DNA of 34,652 bases from an uncultured Lachnospiraceae bacterium (GCA_946403075.1 CAMIYN010000024.1:1-34652), one strand, 5' to 3'; positions 1 through 9,005 are shown, counted from the stretch's first letter. Made by a program: numbers and translations. The notes: a model not told the origin generated them from the letters alone.

Positions 1-50
1 TTATAATTTTATTATACAAAAAATTAGTTGTTATATCAATAAAATTTTAA

Positions 51-1226
51 TTAATTTAATAATTCTTCTATATTTTTTATCATTTCATCATAATACATAA
101 TATTTATTGTTAATTTAATATTTGTATGTCCAAAGCAACAACACAAAATGTGACCTTTACAATAATAATGTGTATGACCATTGCAACAATAATAGCCACT
201 GCAACCAACTGGTCCTTCATCTTCCTCTGGTGATTCTTCGTGACTACAATACGGATAATCCGCATTATAATCAGTGCAATTAGTAGGTAAGTCATTACTT
301 ATGCCATGAGGACAATAATAAACTACAAATGTCTCTCCATCCTCCGTTTTGGTTTTTGTTATTTCTCTTCCATGATAACAATCAATGGCTGATACTTCAC
401 AACCTCTAAAGCTTTTAGTTGTTTTTGTAAAACTTTCTTTTCCATCAGCATGCACTTCACAAGTGCCATCTGCTTCAAACAATTCAAATAACTCTCTTAT
501 TCCCGATCCACTCATTTCATTTGCCATTATTGCCAAATCAATATATTCATAAAAATTTACTAAAAATGGATCATATTTTAAATCAGTGTTAAAATGTCCT
601 AAAATGACACCATCATCTCTGCCTTGACACAAATCATCCCCACAATAATATTTTACATAAGCACATCCATGTTCACAAGGATATAAATCAGTAGAGGTTC
701 CTGTAAAAGTATGAGTTGCCCAAAATAGTTTTGTAAATAATTCATCTATATTTTCATCATATCTATCTATATCAGTTTGCATTGCAGTAGTTAAAACTGT
801 TATCATATCACTAAAATTACTTTCGCCATCTTTTCTATCTGCACCATTTTTTTGCCAAACAATTGATTCAATTCCATTTACATAATCTTCATTAATCATC
901 TCTTCTATATTACTTTTTCCATTGACACCATAATAGATTTTTTCACCTCTTTTATTTAATTTGTTTGCATAGCCTATTTCCATTTCTTTTATTTGATATT
1001 CAAATTCTCTATTTAATTTTATATATAAATCACCCAATCTCTTAAGTGTAGTATTATTCATAAGTGGTTGTGATTTTATAACTCCTTCTAAAAACAATTG
1101 CTCCCTTTCACTATTTGAAGAAATAATTGAAACTATAAAAATCGCTGAAAGTACTAAAATAAATCCTACACAATATTTCATTAATTCTTTTTTAAATACT
1201 TGATATTTTTTTTGATTCATTCTCAT
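51..1226 (-). CDS. Cys/His-rich membrane protein at the distal end of the T4SS-like operon
   Basis: No function is recognised. The 391-residue protein has one N-terminal membrane segment (about residues 18-36), so most of it probably lies outside the cytoplasm. Cysteines and histidines are strongly clustered: CEHGC near 184-188, further Cys at 195 and 200, and a dense C-terminal knot at 342-367 with motifs CCNGH, CKGH and CCCFGH. Such CxGH-like motifs suggest metal binding or disulfide bonding. The start is ATG, 3 nt after the stop of the upstream gene, so it is probably translated with that gene. By position it would be an accessory or surface component of the secretion apparatus; that role is inferred from neighbours only. 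I recall similar Cys/His-rich proteins in clostridial conjugative elements but cannot verify homology here. Confidence 0.75.
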   Translation of the reverse strand: MRMNQKKYQVFKKELMKYCVGFILVLSAIFIVSIISSNSEREQLFLEGVIKSQPLMNNTTLKRLGDLYIKLNREFEYQIKEMEIGYANKLNKRGEKIYYGVNGKSNIEEMINEDYVNGIESIVWQKNGADRKDGESNFSDMITVLTTAMQTDIDRYDENIDELFTKLFWATHTFTGTSTDLYPCEHGCAYVKYYCGDDLCQGRDDGVILGHFNTDLKYDPFLVNFYEYIDLAIMANEMSGSGIRELFELFEADGTCEVHADGKESFTKTTKSFRGCEVSAIDCYHGREITKTKTEDGETFVVYYCPHGISNDLPTNCTDYNADYPYCSHEESPEEDEGPVGCSGYYCCNGHTHYYCKGHILCCCFGHTNIKLTINIMYYDEMIKNIEELLN

Positions 1227-1229
1227 ATT

Positions 1230-2957
1230 TTAATCCACATATTTTTTATTATATATATTTAACTCTCTAATTATTAGTTCAGTATCTACTATGCAATATA
1301 TACCTTTTGTTAATTTGCAATTTAATAAATTATCGCTATTACAATCTGTTTTTAAAGGCATTAATTTATTATCTTCATATTTACACACTATTAAAAACTC
1401 ACATCTATCTGATACTTTTGTAGCATCAAAAGTAATATTTAATATATTCTCATCAATATTATGTATATTAAATAAACAACCTACTACAGCATTTGAATTT
1501 TCTAAATTTGCATTAATATATTCTTTTATAATGATTTTGTCATCTATCACACCATTCACATCACCTTCAATATTTTTTATAAATATATTACCCTCTCTTA
1601 ATTTGTCAGGAACTCTTGTCATATCAAAATTTTGTTTTATTAATCTCTCACTATCAAGTGTGACACCATCTGTTTTATTTTTATTTGGATTAAGACCTAA
1701 TTTTAATTCATCACCATCACTTATAAAATCTTCATCTGTATCAGTTTCTATTGGGTTTGTATTATATTTCATTATTTCATCATAATCAGTTAAAGTGTCA
1801 TAATCTGTATCTACATTAAATAAATCAGTTCCATATTTTATTTCTTCTAAATTTTTAAGTTTATCATTGTCAAAATCTCTATCTCCATCATTTATTCCAT
1901 CATTAAATGTATCTTTTGATAAAGGATTATAGTCAAGTAATAATACTTCTATATAATCATTTAATCCATCGCCATCTGTATCAATATTAAATTTATCAGT
2001 CATATATTGATATTCCAAATAATCTACAAGCCCATCTAAATCTGTATCATTTTCATAATCTAATTCGTTTATTTCATATTCACTATCATAAAAAAATGAA
2101 ATTTTATATGCAAATCTAAATACTTTATCATTAAAAATCGCACTTTCAAAAATTACTTTTTCATATGTTTTTCCATATTCATAAATTTGTGGTTCATATG
2201 TTTTTGCAAATGTGATTTTATTTAAAATAACATTAAAAATTAAACTCAAAAATAAAAATATTATAAAAATTAAAAATGGATTTTTTCTATCAAAAAAATC
2301 ATCCTCTTTTTTTACATTTTTATAAAACCCTGTAAATAAAAATAATACAAACAAAACTATAGCAACAATAATTAAAAATTTAAATACATCAATAATCCCT
2401 TTTTTTGTTTTTTTAGATTCATATGAAATATTGTTTTCTTTCTCATTAATCTCTAAACTTTTTTTTATAATGCTATCATCAATAATATTTCCTAAATCAT
2501 CATATACTATATTGCCATTTTGGTCTTTTAAATAACTTTTATGATATTTATATATATAATTATATTTTTTTTCTGATTTGTGATTAATTTTTACTTCAAT
2601 TTTTTTTTCATTTTTATTTGTGCCATTTTGCCTAAAACCAGATGGGTTAATCTCTTCTATAGTGACATTTGCAGATTCATATGAATTTTTATTTTTAATT
2701 GATAATTCTATTTTTACGCTATCATCAATTTCTTTTTTATTTTCATCTTTTTCTACAAATTCAGATATTTCTTTTGTGCTACTTCCATATGTAGGAGATT
2801 TTTTAACAACCTCAATATTTAAATCGATTTCTAATCCATTTAATTCTATATTTTTTGAATATGTGGTATAACAAAATAAATTTAATAAAATTATTATAAT
2901 AATAAAATAAAATGTAATATTTAATATTTGGTTTTTAATAATTTTCAAATATTTCAA
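1230..2957 (-). CDS. Membrane protein with thrombospondin type 3-like Asp-rich repeats
   Basis: A 575-residue protein. Membrane segments are at about 11-30, 191-210 and 227-246. Residues 304-420 hold five DxDxDxxxDxxE-type repeats (for example DTDLDGLVDYLE, DTDGDGLNDYIE, DTDEDFISDGDE), the signature of calcium-binding thrombospondin type 3-like repeats seen in bacterial surface proteins. The C-terminal ~150 residues are unrecognised. The start is a TTG at 2957: a strong AAAGGAG lies 6 nt upstream (2964-2967) and no ATG fits better. It is the penultimate gene of the T4SS-like operon. It is probably a surface-exposed component or adhesin stabilised by calcium; the domain call is firm, the role inferred. 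Confidence 0.8.
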   Translation of the reverse strand: MKYLKIIKNQILNITFYFIIIIILLNLFCYTTYSKNIELNGLEIDLNIEVVKKSPTYGSSTKEISEFVEKDENKKEIDDSVKIELSIKNKNSYESANVTIEEINPSGFRQNGTNKNEKKIEVKINHKSEKKYNYIYKYHKSYLKDQNGNIVYDDLGNIIDDSIIKKSLEINEKENNISYESKKTKKGIIDVFKFLIIVAIVLFVLFLFTGFYKNVKKEDDFFDRKNPFLIFIIFLFLSLIFNVILNKITFAKTYEPQIYEYGKTYEKVIFESAIFNDKVFRFAYKISFFYDSEYEINELDYENDTDLDGLVDYLEYQYMTDKFNIDTDGDGLNDYIEVLLLDYNPLSKDTFNDGINDGDRDFDNDKLKNLEEIKYGTDLFNVDTDYDTLTDYDEIMKYNTNPIETDTDEDFISDGDELKLGLNPNKNKTDGVTLDSERLIKQNFDMTRVPDKLREGNIFIKNIEGDVNGVIDDKIIIKEYINANLENSNAVVGCLFNIHNIDENILNITFDATKVSDRCEFLIVCKYEDNKLMPLKTDCNSDNLLNCKLTKGIYCIVDTELIIRELNIYNKKYVD

Positions 2958-2963
2958 ATTTTA

Positions 2964-2970
2964 CTCCTTT
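2964..2970 (-). promoter_or_regulatory. Shine-Dalgarno site deciding a TTG start
   Basis: AAAGGAG on the minus strand lies 6 nt before TTG at 2957. It fixes the non-ATG start of the Asp-repeat membrane protein. Confidence 0.7.
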
Positions 2971-3002
2971 AAATTTTGCATATTCAAAACTGTTTATATT
3001 AA

Positions 3003-3139
3003 GGGCTCCCGAAGGTTCGCCCCTACGGCTTTTGCTACTGTCTTCATACGGGCTCGTGGTACTTCGCCCCTACGGTTTTGGGTTCGCCCCTACAATTTTC
3101 TCTTCGCTCCTACGATTGTTTACTTCGTCCCTACGGCTC
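3003..3139. repeat. GC-rich repeat array 1 (CGCCCCTAC family)
   Basis: On the plus strand it begins with GGGCTCCCGAAGG, then repeated units ending in TTCGCCCCTAC. Two short units here are 20 bp and one is 21 bp. The array lies between the VirB4-like gene and the next gene and overlaps the last codons and the TAG stop (3131-3133) of the VirB4-like gene. It is far richer in G+C than the surroundings. The first ~70 bp are nearly identical to array 7 at 12671. Confidence 0.85.
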
Positions 3140-5812
3140 TTCATCTCCTGAGGTGTTTATGAGTGAATATATTAAGTTATTTTTTTCATACCTATTTACA
3201 AATGGAATTGTTATTTGATTATTTAATACTTTACCTGCACCAATTACTAAAATGCCTTCGCCTGCTTTTTTATTTCTTATATATTTCAATTCTTCATTTG
3301 TAAGATTAAGAGTATTTCCAATTATCTCTCTATCTTTTTCAAGCATTGAAAGTAAAATATTCATATTTGTGTTTGCTACTACTTTTCTACCATCTTCGCT
3401 ACTTAATAAATCCTCTGGATTTTGTGTTATACCTACAGGACAACCTTTATATTTTCTAAGCATCTTCCAATATTTTGCCATCCAAGATGCCGTCTCTTCA
3501 CTTTTAAACATCAAATGAAATTCATCTATAATTAAATCTGTTGGTATACCCAAGTCTCTATTTTTACAAATTTTAAGCCAAATGGTATCACAAATAACTT
3601 GCATAGCAAGAGTTTTTAAGTCTTTTCCAAGTTTTGACAAATTAAATGTAATTAATTTATTGCTAAAATCTATATTTGATTTACCACGAAACAAAGTGCA
3701 GTGTGATTTATCGCTGTAATATTCTACTGCTTTTAAAATTTCTATGTCTTCGTAACTGTTTTGGTAATAATTGTTTTGATTCAAGTTAGGCTCGCAAAGC
3801 TTCACCCCTACGATTGTTTGGTTCGCCCCTACAACAACACTACTGTCTTGTATTGGGCTCGCAAGCTTCGCCCCTACGGTTTTCTCTTTTGCCCCTACGG
3901 TTGCTTGATTCGCCCCTACAAAATATTTTCCAATATTGCTAACACCAATAATTTGTCTAAGGGCTTCTACAAAATCTTCAATGGTTGGAATATCGTTTTT
4001 GTCATTTGTCCTTGACCATTTTTCATATATTAATCCTACAGCATGTGATATAGTTGTTCTCTGTCCTGATGTTATAGGTTTATGTAGCATTTCACTACAT
4101 ACTGATAATATAAAATCTTCTTTATCTGATATACTATTATCTCCATACGACAAATCTATATCAAATAAATTTATATGAGAATTACCACCACCAGTTATCT
4201 CAATATTTTCTCCACCAAGTGCTGTTGTTAATTTCCCATACTCATTTTCATTATCAATTATTATAGTTGACCTATTTTTACCACTAAGCACTCTATAAAG
4301 AACTGTCTCTTTTGCTTTATAGCCTTTTCCTTTGCCAGACATACCAAGTATAAGTGAATTATAATTATCCCCACTCATTATGTCATACATTACTGGGTTA
4401 TTTGTTAATTTGTTTACTCCATAATAATCACCATCTTTTAAAATACAATCAGCTGCATAAAAAATATTAAAAGCACATAAACTTTCAGTATCAAAAGTTT
4501 TTGCATATGGTGTTTGATTGACCCCATTTGGCAGAATACTATTAAAAACATTTTCCTGCATTTTGTCAGCAATTTTTATATTAAGTCCATTTATCGCACA
4601 TTTCTTTATCAGTTTATAAGTCCTTTCTTGTAATAGTCTCATATCATCTTCCATTATCATCATATACATACTTACATCAAATAAATTTTCATCTCTTCTT
4701 TTTAGACTATCATTGATATACACTGCTTCTTCTTTTCTCTGCACTGCATTTCGTGGAAGTAAATCCTTACTTAAGCCTTGTTTTGATAATTCCATTTCTA
4801 ACCTATATATTTCACCATCAGCATTACCAAGTTCTAATTCAACTTCTCTTATAGCATCTTGAAGTTGTAATTTTCTAATTTTTATGCAAGTTATTACTTC
4901 AAAATCATTATGAATAATATTATTTAATGCCGATACATCTACTATTTTATAGTTATTATAAAAATAAAAATTCCTATATAATTTATCAGACACAAGCATT
5001 TCTTTATCATTAATTATAAAATTTGTTGGTCTAATTAATTCTTTTACTGAAATCCCAAGTTTCTTTCTTGTTTCTTCATTCATTAATTTTTTGAAGTTTG
5101 AATTTTTATCTCTTTCATTTTTATTATAAAAAATAGATAAAAATTTATATATATTATCTCTTTTTAATTCATATAATTTAGCACCCTCTAATTGTTCAAT
5201 TTCTGAATTAAACATATGTTCTAACATTTCAAAATTTGTCCTTGCTGAATTTAAGTTTTTTGCTTCAATTTCAAATACAAAATATTTATCTACTACAAAT
5301 GTGTTATTATCTCTATCTAAATTGTTTTTCATTGTTTCATTTACTGCTTTCTTTAAATCTACAAATGTTTTGTTAGTGGGTTCGCAATCTTCACCGCTAC
5401 TACGAACATTACCATCTTGCTTAGGGCTCGCAAGCTTCGCCTCTACAATTTTTGGGTTCGCCCCTACGATTTTCTCTTTTACCACTACGGTTGTTTGATT
5501 TGCCCCTACAATATCATCAACATCAAATAGAATATTTTTTGACAAATCTATCCTTCTATTTCTTAAAATTATTGATAGTCCTACATTTGTATCAATAACA
5601 TTTAATATTCTTTTATATTGGTCAAGTATTTCTCTCTTTTTATTCATTTCCTGTAAACAAAAATTTATATCTATAAATTTAAATATTTTCACATATCTAT
5701 TATTTATAGATTCTATAATATTATCTTCCGTTACATTATTAATAATGATACTATCAAGTATTGTTTTTTTATTTTTTCTATGCAATTCTCTAAAAAACTC
5801 TGTTTCTCTCAT
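3131..5812 (-). CDS. VirB4/TraE-like conjugation ATPase with two in-frame repeat insertions
   Basis: Hexameric ATPase that powers assembly and transfer in type IV secretion, working at the cytoplasmic membrane. The 893 residues match the Gram-positive VirB4-like family: nucleotide-binding loop GMSGKGKG at 490-497, Walker B LIIDEFHLMF with D764-E765, and the downstream GITQNPEDLL segment. The P-loop is unusual: the residue after the lysine is Gly instead of Ser/Thr. Residues ~101-146 and ~631-676 are encoded by GC-rich repeats and read as heptads such as VGANQAT, VGAKEKT and VGAKLAS. Removing both leaves about 803 residues, near what I expect for the family. The C-terminus (DEEP, then TAG) is also supplied by a repeat. 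A loose AAAGGAAT precedes the ATG. PrgI-, VirB6- and VirB2-like genes upstream support the call. Confidence 0.88.
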   Translation of the reverse strand: MRETEFFRELHRKNKKTILDSIIINNVTEDNIIESINNRYVKIFKFIDINFCLQEMNKKREILDQYKRILNVIDTNVGLSIILRNRRIDLSKNILFDVDDIVGANQTTVVVKEKIVGANPKIVEAKLASPKQDGNVRSSGEDCEPTNKTFVDLKKAVNETMKNNLDRDNNTFVVDKYFVFEIEAKNLNSARTNFEMLEHMFNSEIEQLEGAKLYELKRDNIYKFLSIFYNKNERDKNSNFKKLMNEETRKKLGISVKELIRPTNFIINDKEMLVSDKLYRNFYFYNNYKIVDVSALNNIIHNDFEVITCIKIRKLQLQDAIREVELELGNADGEIYRLEMELSKQGLSKDLLPRNAVQRKEEAVYINDSLKRRDENLFDVSMYMMIMEDDMRLLQERTYKLIKKCAINGLNIKIADKMQENVFNSILPNGVNQTPYAKTFDTESLCAFNIFYAADCILKDGDYYGVNKLTNNPVMYDIMSGDNYNSLILGMSGKGKGYKAKETVLYRVLSGKNRSTIIIDNENEYGKLTTALGGENIEITGGGNSHINLFDIDLSYGDNSISDKEDFILSVCSEMLHKPITSGQRTTISHAVGLIYEKWSRTNDKNDIPTIEDFVEALRQIIGVSNIGKYFVGANQATVGAKEKTVGAKLASPIQDSSVVVGANQTIVGVKLCEPNLNQNNYYQNSYEDIEILKAVEYYSDKSHCTLFRGKSNIDFSNKLITFNLSKLGKDLKTLAMQVICDTIWLKICKNRDLGIPTDLIIDEFHLMFKSEETASWMAKYWKMLRKYKGCPVGITQNPEDLLSSEDGRKVVANTNMNILLSMLEKDREIIGNTLNLTNEELKYIRNKKAGEGILVIGAGKVLNNQITIPFVNRYEKNNLIYSLINTSGDEEP
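3788..3920. repeat. GC-rich repeat array 2, inside the VirB4-like coding region
   Basis: In-frame insertion of about 135 bp between Walker A and Walker B. Two long units (containing GCAAGCTTCGCCCCTACG or close variants) are each followed by shorter units. All three short units run from TAC to CGCCCC or a close variant and are exactly 21 bp. On the coding strand they give heptapeptides starting VGA. Confidence 0.88.
5377..5510. repeat. GC-rich repeat array 3, inside the VirB4-like coding region
   Basis: Second in-frame insertion, near the N-terminus (residues about 101-146). Three consecutive short units of exactly 21 bp follow one long unit, encoding VGANQTT, VVVKEKI and VGANPKI before VEAKLAS. 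It is more diverged than array 2: some CGCCCC cores are changed to ACCAC or TGCCCC. Confidence 0.85.
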
Positions 5813-5884
5813 ATATTTAAAAATTCCTTTTTATATAATTCAATATTTTTTGTTACTCTACAACTATCGCTACTATATTGCTTC

Positions 5885-6006
5885 GGGCTCGCGGTGCTTC
5901 GCCCCCACGATTAACTCTACTGTATTGCATTCGGGCTCCCAATGGTTCGCCCCTACGACTTTCGCTACTTTCTTGCTGCGGGCTCGCGATGCTTCGCCCC
6001 TACGAT
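5885..6006. repeat. GC-rich repeat array 4
   Basis: Fills most of the 253-nt gap between the PrgI-like and VirB4-like genes. Three long units (GGGCTCGCGGTGC, GGGCTCCCAATGG and GGGCTCGCGATGC types), each ending in TTCGCCCCTACG or a one-base variant, are spaced about 50 bp apart. No short units are present. Confidence 0.85.
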
Positions 6007-6065
6007 TTCGATTCCATCCTATAAACGAATGGAGCAAATTTGCAATATGCGAAATGTGAAAATTA

Positions 6066-7172
6066 TTACCTAAACTCTCTATAATTATTGAATGGATTTG
6101 TCATAAAATACGATATAGCTAATTTGCCTGTTTCTTGTTCTCTAACTAATTTATCTAATATTACACCATACTCATTACACAATTTATCTATTTTTTCAAT
6201 TTTTGTGAGCTGTTTTTTTCTCTTTATTTCTCTATCTACAATCAAAAATGTATTTACATATTTTTTATTATCTATCTTTTTAAAATAACATATAACTTCT
6301 GCATACCTTTTTACTTTGTTTACAAATTTTTTATATTTTTTATTATCATATATATTCAACATATAGATGACATAATGCTTATCACTATTTTTAATTTTTA
6401 CTTCTTTTTCTTTATCATCTTTTTTTATAAATAACTTATTCAAAAAACTAAAATTTTTTATTATATCTATATTTTGTTTTTGATGATTTTTATTTCCAAA
6501 TTTTAAATCAATATTTTTTTCATAATTTATTAATTCATCATTAGATAGTCCTTTTAACTCCGTATTAAAACTAAATTTATTCACTATATCTATAAATATG
6601 TCATCATTTTTTTTATATTTCAAATTTAACAACAACTGTATTTTGTTTTCACTCTTTTTTATATTTTTCACATACCTAACTTGCATTAGAATTAAATTTT
6701 CAAAATTAAAAAATTTATTAATATATTTATTTATGTATTTTCTATCAATTAAAAAACCTATTATATATTTATCTCCAATTTGTGTAATATCAGCATTAAA
6801 TTTTTTTCTATTTTGTGTTTTTTTATCGATTATTAAAAATCTTAAATAATTAAATAACCTAATACCTGCTACCTTTTTAAATCCGACTGCCAAAATTACT
6901 ATCATGGGAATTACTGATATTATAATTGCAGTAAATTCATCAAATATTTTTATTTTTGAAAAGCCTAATATATATCCGATTAAAAAAGAAATAGAAAATG
7001 CAAAAAATATAAATATAATATCTATTAAATCATATTTCCCAAAAATAGTTTGTTTATTTTGCCTCAAATCTCTACTAATATTTATTTGTCCGTTAAAATT
7101 TTTTTCCATATTTTTTATATTTTTGATTATTTTATTTAATTTGTAATGCTCTATCACTACAAATAACAACAT
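6066..7172 (-). CDS. PrgI-like membrane protein of the mating-pore complex
   Basis: A 368-residue protein with a short cytoplasmic N-terminus, two closely spaced membrane segments (about residues 52-69 and 82-98), then a long Lys/Asn-rich domain. This layout, directly upstream of a VirB4-like ATPase, fits the PrgI family of Gram-positive conjugation systems, membrane anchors of the channel near the ATPase. The start is uncertain: the ATG at 7172 has no Shine-Dalgarno, and Met22 (7109) is an alternative. The gap before the ATPase gene holds a repeat array, the gap upstream another. The family call rests on topology and gene order, not on a diagnostic motif. Confidence 0.72.
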   Translation of the reverse strand: MLLFVVIEHYKLNKIIKNIKNMEKNFNGQINISRDLRQNKQTIFGKYDLIDIIFIFFAFSISFLIGYILGFSKIKIFDEFTAIIISVIPMIVILAVGFKKVAGIRLFNYLRFLIIDKKTQNRKKFNADITQIGDKYIIGFLIDRKYINKYINKFFNFENLILMQVRYVKNIKKSENKIQLLLNLKYKKNDDIFIDIVNKFSFNTELKGLSNDELINYEKNIDLKFGNKNHQKQNIDIIKNFSFLNKLFIKKDDKEKEVKIKNSDKHYVIYMLNIYDNKKYKKFVNKVKRYAEVICYFKKIDNKKYVNTFLIVDREIKRKKQLTKIEKIDKLCNEYGVILDKLVREQETGKLAISYFMTNPFNNYREFR

Positions 7173-7217
7173 TATAAAAATTTAGTATATGTGGGAGATT
7201 GATTCTCACACATACAT

Positions 7218-7353
7218 TAGGGCATGGAAACTTCGCTCATACAACAACACTACTATCTTGCATTAGGGCTCCCGAAGGTTCGCCCCTACGATGGGCACGG
7301 AACCTTCGCCCTTGCATTTTGGGTTTGCCCCTACGGTATGTTTACTTTGTCTC
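7218..7353. repeat. GC-rich repeat array 5
   Basis: In the 204-nt gap between the VirB6-like and PrgI-like genes. One well-conserved unit (GGGCTCCCGAAGG...CGCCCCTACG) is flanked by degenerate ones (GGGCATGGAAAC, GGGCACGGAACC). The right end decays into sequence that still resembles short units. Confidence 0.8.
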
Positions 7354-7376
7354 TGCTTTTTTGATTCATTTATCAA

Positions 7377-8462
7377 TTATGCTACTCCAATTATTTTTTT
7401 AGATATTTGACTACTGCTTATTATAACTATTACTTTACTCATAGAAACTCCAACAAATATCATAGCAAGAGTTAAAAACGAACCATTTGTTTCTGCAATT
7501 CCGTTAGTTAGTAATTCTTTCAAATAAGGATTTAACAATAAACTTGATAAATATAAAACTAAAACTATTACTGCTTCTTCTAAAACAAGTGCAATTAAAG
7601 TTTTTGTATATTCTAAAAATTTTGAATTTTTTAAATCACCTATAAAATCACCAAGAGCTAACATATAAAATACACAGTGCACAAAGAGTTTTATACTATT
7701 TACAAATATCACAACTACTAATGATAATTTACTTATCCAACTCACAACCCAAGGTATCATATATTGAGACCTAACTTGAGATTCTTTGCTCCTTATTATC
7801 ATTTCATCAAGCAATGTATTTGTTTTCATTATTCCGTGTTGTTTCAGTATTTCATATGCAACTCTTTCTTTATTTAATATATCAATGTCTTCGGGCACAT
7901 CAATAAAATTTGCTTGTGTCACATTTATGCAAAGGTTTAATACAAACCTAAAAAAGCCTAATATAAAATAAACTACCCATTTCAAACAAAAAATCATAAT
8001 TATTGCAAAAATAAACTGAATATATTTTTTTATCATTAAGTTACTATCAACTTTTAAATCAAGTCCCGCACTATTTTCTTCATACATTTTTATAGAAAAA
8101 TTGGCTACAAGAAACATAAATGTTATGCCGACGAGTAAACGATATATTGTACTTTTTGTAAAATCGCTATCCCAATAAATAAGAATTCTACCTATAAGAC
8201 TATACATAAGGTTTATGGGATCAGATAATTTTTTTGTCCCAAGATTACCTGTTAAATCAAAAATATCTCCTACCATATCTTGCAAATCAAAAAAATCAGC
8301 AATTTCATTTTCTTCTTCTTGTGTTAATGCATTAGACAAAGTTGCTATTTGTTCACTATCTTCTGCAAAATTTATTTTTGCATTAAGAAAGATTATTGCT
8401 ATACATATAAGTATTATTCTTAAAATAATTTTTTTATTCTTCACAAATAATTTATTTAACAT
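7377..8462 (-). CDS. VirB6/TrbL-like polytopic membrane protein
   Basis: A 361-residue protein with an N-terminal signal-like segment (about residues 13-30, ending INFAED), a polar extracellular stretch, then about six membrane helices from residue ~105 on. Length, topology and position between a small VirB2/TrbC-like gene and the PrgI/VirB4 pair fit the VirB6/TrbL channel subunit of type IV secretion, which forms the inner-membrane pore. The ATG is 8 nt after the upstream stop, with no clear Shine-Dalgarno, suggesting translational coupling. No sequence motif is diagnostic for this family, so the assignment depends on topology and neighbours. Confidence 0.75.
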   Translation of the reverse strand: MLNKLFVKNKKIILRIILICIAIIFLNAKINFAEDSEQIATLSNALTQEEENEIADFFDLQDMVGDIFDLTGNLGTKKLSDPINLMYSLIGRILIYWDSDFTKSTIYRLLVGITFMFLVANFSIKMYEENSAGLDLKVDSNLMIKKYIQFIFAIIMIFCLKWVVYFILGFFRFVLNLCINVTQANFIDVPEDIDILNKERVAYEILKQHGIMKTNTLLDEMIIRSKESQVRSQYMIPWVVSWISKLSLVVVIFVNSIKLFVHCVFYMLALGDFIGDLKNSKFLEYTKTLIALVLEEAVIVLVLYLSSLLLNPYLKELLTNGIAETNGSFLTLAMIFVGVSMSKVIVIISSSQISKKIIGVA

Positions 8463-8470
8463 TTTGTAAT

Positions 8471-8830
8471 TTATGTAAGATCAAATAATGTTAATACCCA
8501 TCTCATAACTATATATGAAATAGAAGCAGCAATTAAACACATAACTCCTGAAATAATTTTTTCTTGAACCTTATTTTTTGAACCACCAAAGCCACCTTGC
8601 TCCACATTATCTCTATGTGCAATAAATGCACCATATAATTCAATTCCTCCCATCACTACTGCAAATCCTGCCAACGCTCCAAAAAAAATTTTTATTCCTT
8701 TACTTGCTATTTCATTTACTTCATCTTCATCAGGTGTTGCTGCTGCAAAAATCTTGGTGCCATGGATTGTAATAAAAATACTTATCATAATTATCAAACT
8801 ACTAATTTTTCTTTCAATTTTTTTTAACAT
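8471..8830 (-). CDS. VirB2/TrbC-like small membrane (pilin-type) protein
   Basis: A 119-residue protein with a signal segment (about residues 10-30, ending FAAATPDED), a Gly-rich helix (KIFFGALAGFAVVMGGIELY), a short polar loop with GGFGG, and a second helix. Signal plus two hydrophobic helices around a short loop is the usual VirB2/TrbC plan for pilins or pilin-like channel subunits. The start at 8830 is chosen because GGAG (8837-8840) precedes it at good spacing. The reading frame runs further upstream, but that part is encoded by the adjacent GC-rich repeat (VGANLREP) and has no ribosome site. It lies 8 nt upstream of the VirB6-like gene. Confidence 0.8.
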   Translation of the reverse strand: MLKKIERKISSLIIMISIFITIHGTKIFAAATPDEDEVNEIASKGIKIFFGALAGFAVVMGGIELYGAFIAHRDNVEQGGFGGSKNKVQEKIISGVMCLIAASISYIVMRWVLTLFDLT

Positions 8831-8863
8831 TTTTTTCTCCTTTATTTTTTTTGTTTTGTATTG

Positions 8864-9002
8864 TGGGCACAGAAGCTTCGCCCTTACGATGGGCTCCCGA
8901 AGGTTCGCCCCTACAATTAACATTATTGTCTTACAAAAGGGCTCGCAAAGCTTCGCCCCTACATTTTGGGTTCGCTCCTACGGATTTTTCCGTCCTTACG
9001 GT
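8864..9002. repeat. GC-rich repeat array 6
   Basis: Fills the gap between the second secreted protein gene and the pilin-like gene. Long units GGGCACAGAAGC, GGGCTCCCGAAGG and GGGCTCGCAAAGC are each followed by TTCGCCCCTAC or a close variant. The two terminal short units are only 19 bp, so these intergenic copies do not keep a triplet period. Confidence 0.85.
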
Positions 9003-9005
9003 TAT

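Noticed and set aside
1..50. End of a further gene at the left edge
   Set aside because: TTA at 1-3 could be a minus-strand stop, but 50 nt without a recognisable motif cannot support a gene call.
1291..1785. Plus-strand open frame opposite the Asp-repeat protein
   Set aside because: It is antisense to a well-supported gene, has no ribosome site, and its composition mirrors the coding strand; the same holds for the other antisense frames in the operons.
3003..3139. CRISPR array
   Set aside because: The GC-rich repeats have variable unit lengths (19-24 bp), no constant-length unique spacers, no cas genes, and copies lie inside a coding region.
8831..8923. N-terminal extension of the pilin-like protein
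   Set aside because: It is encoded by the GC-rich repeat, would remove the signal peptide from the N-terminus, and lacks a ribosome site; GGAG precedes the ATG at 8830.
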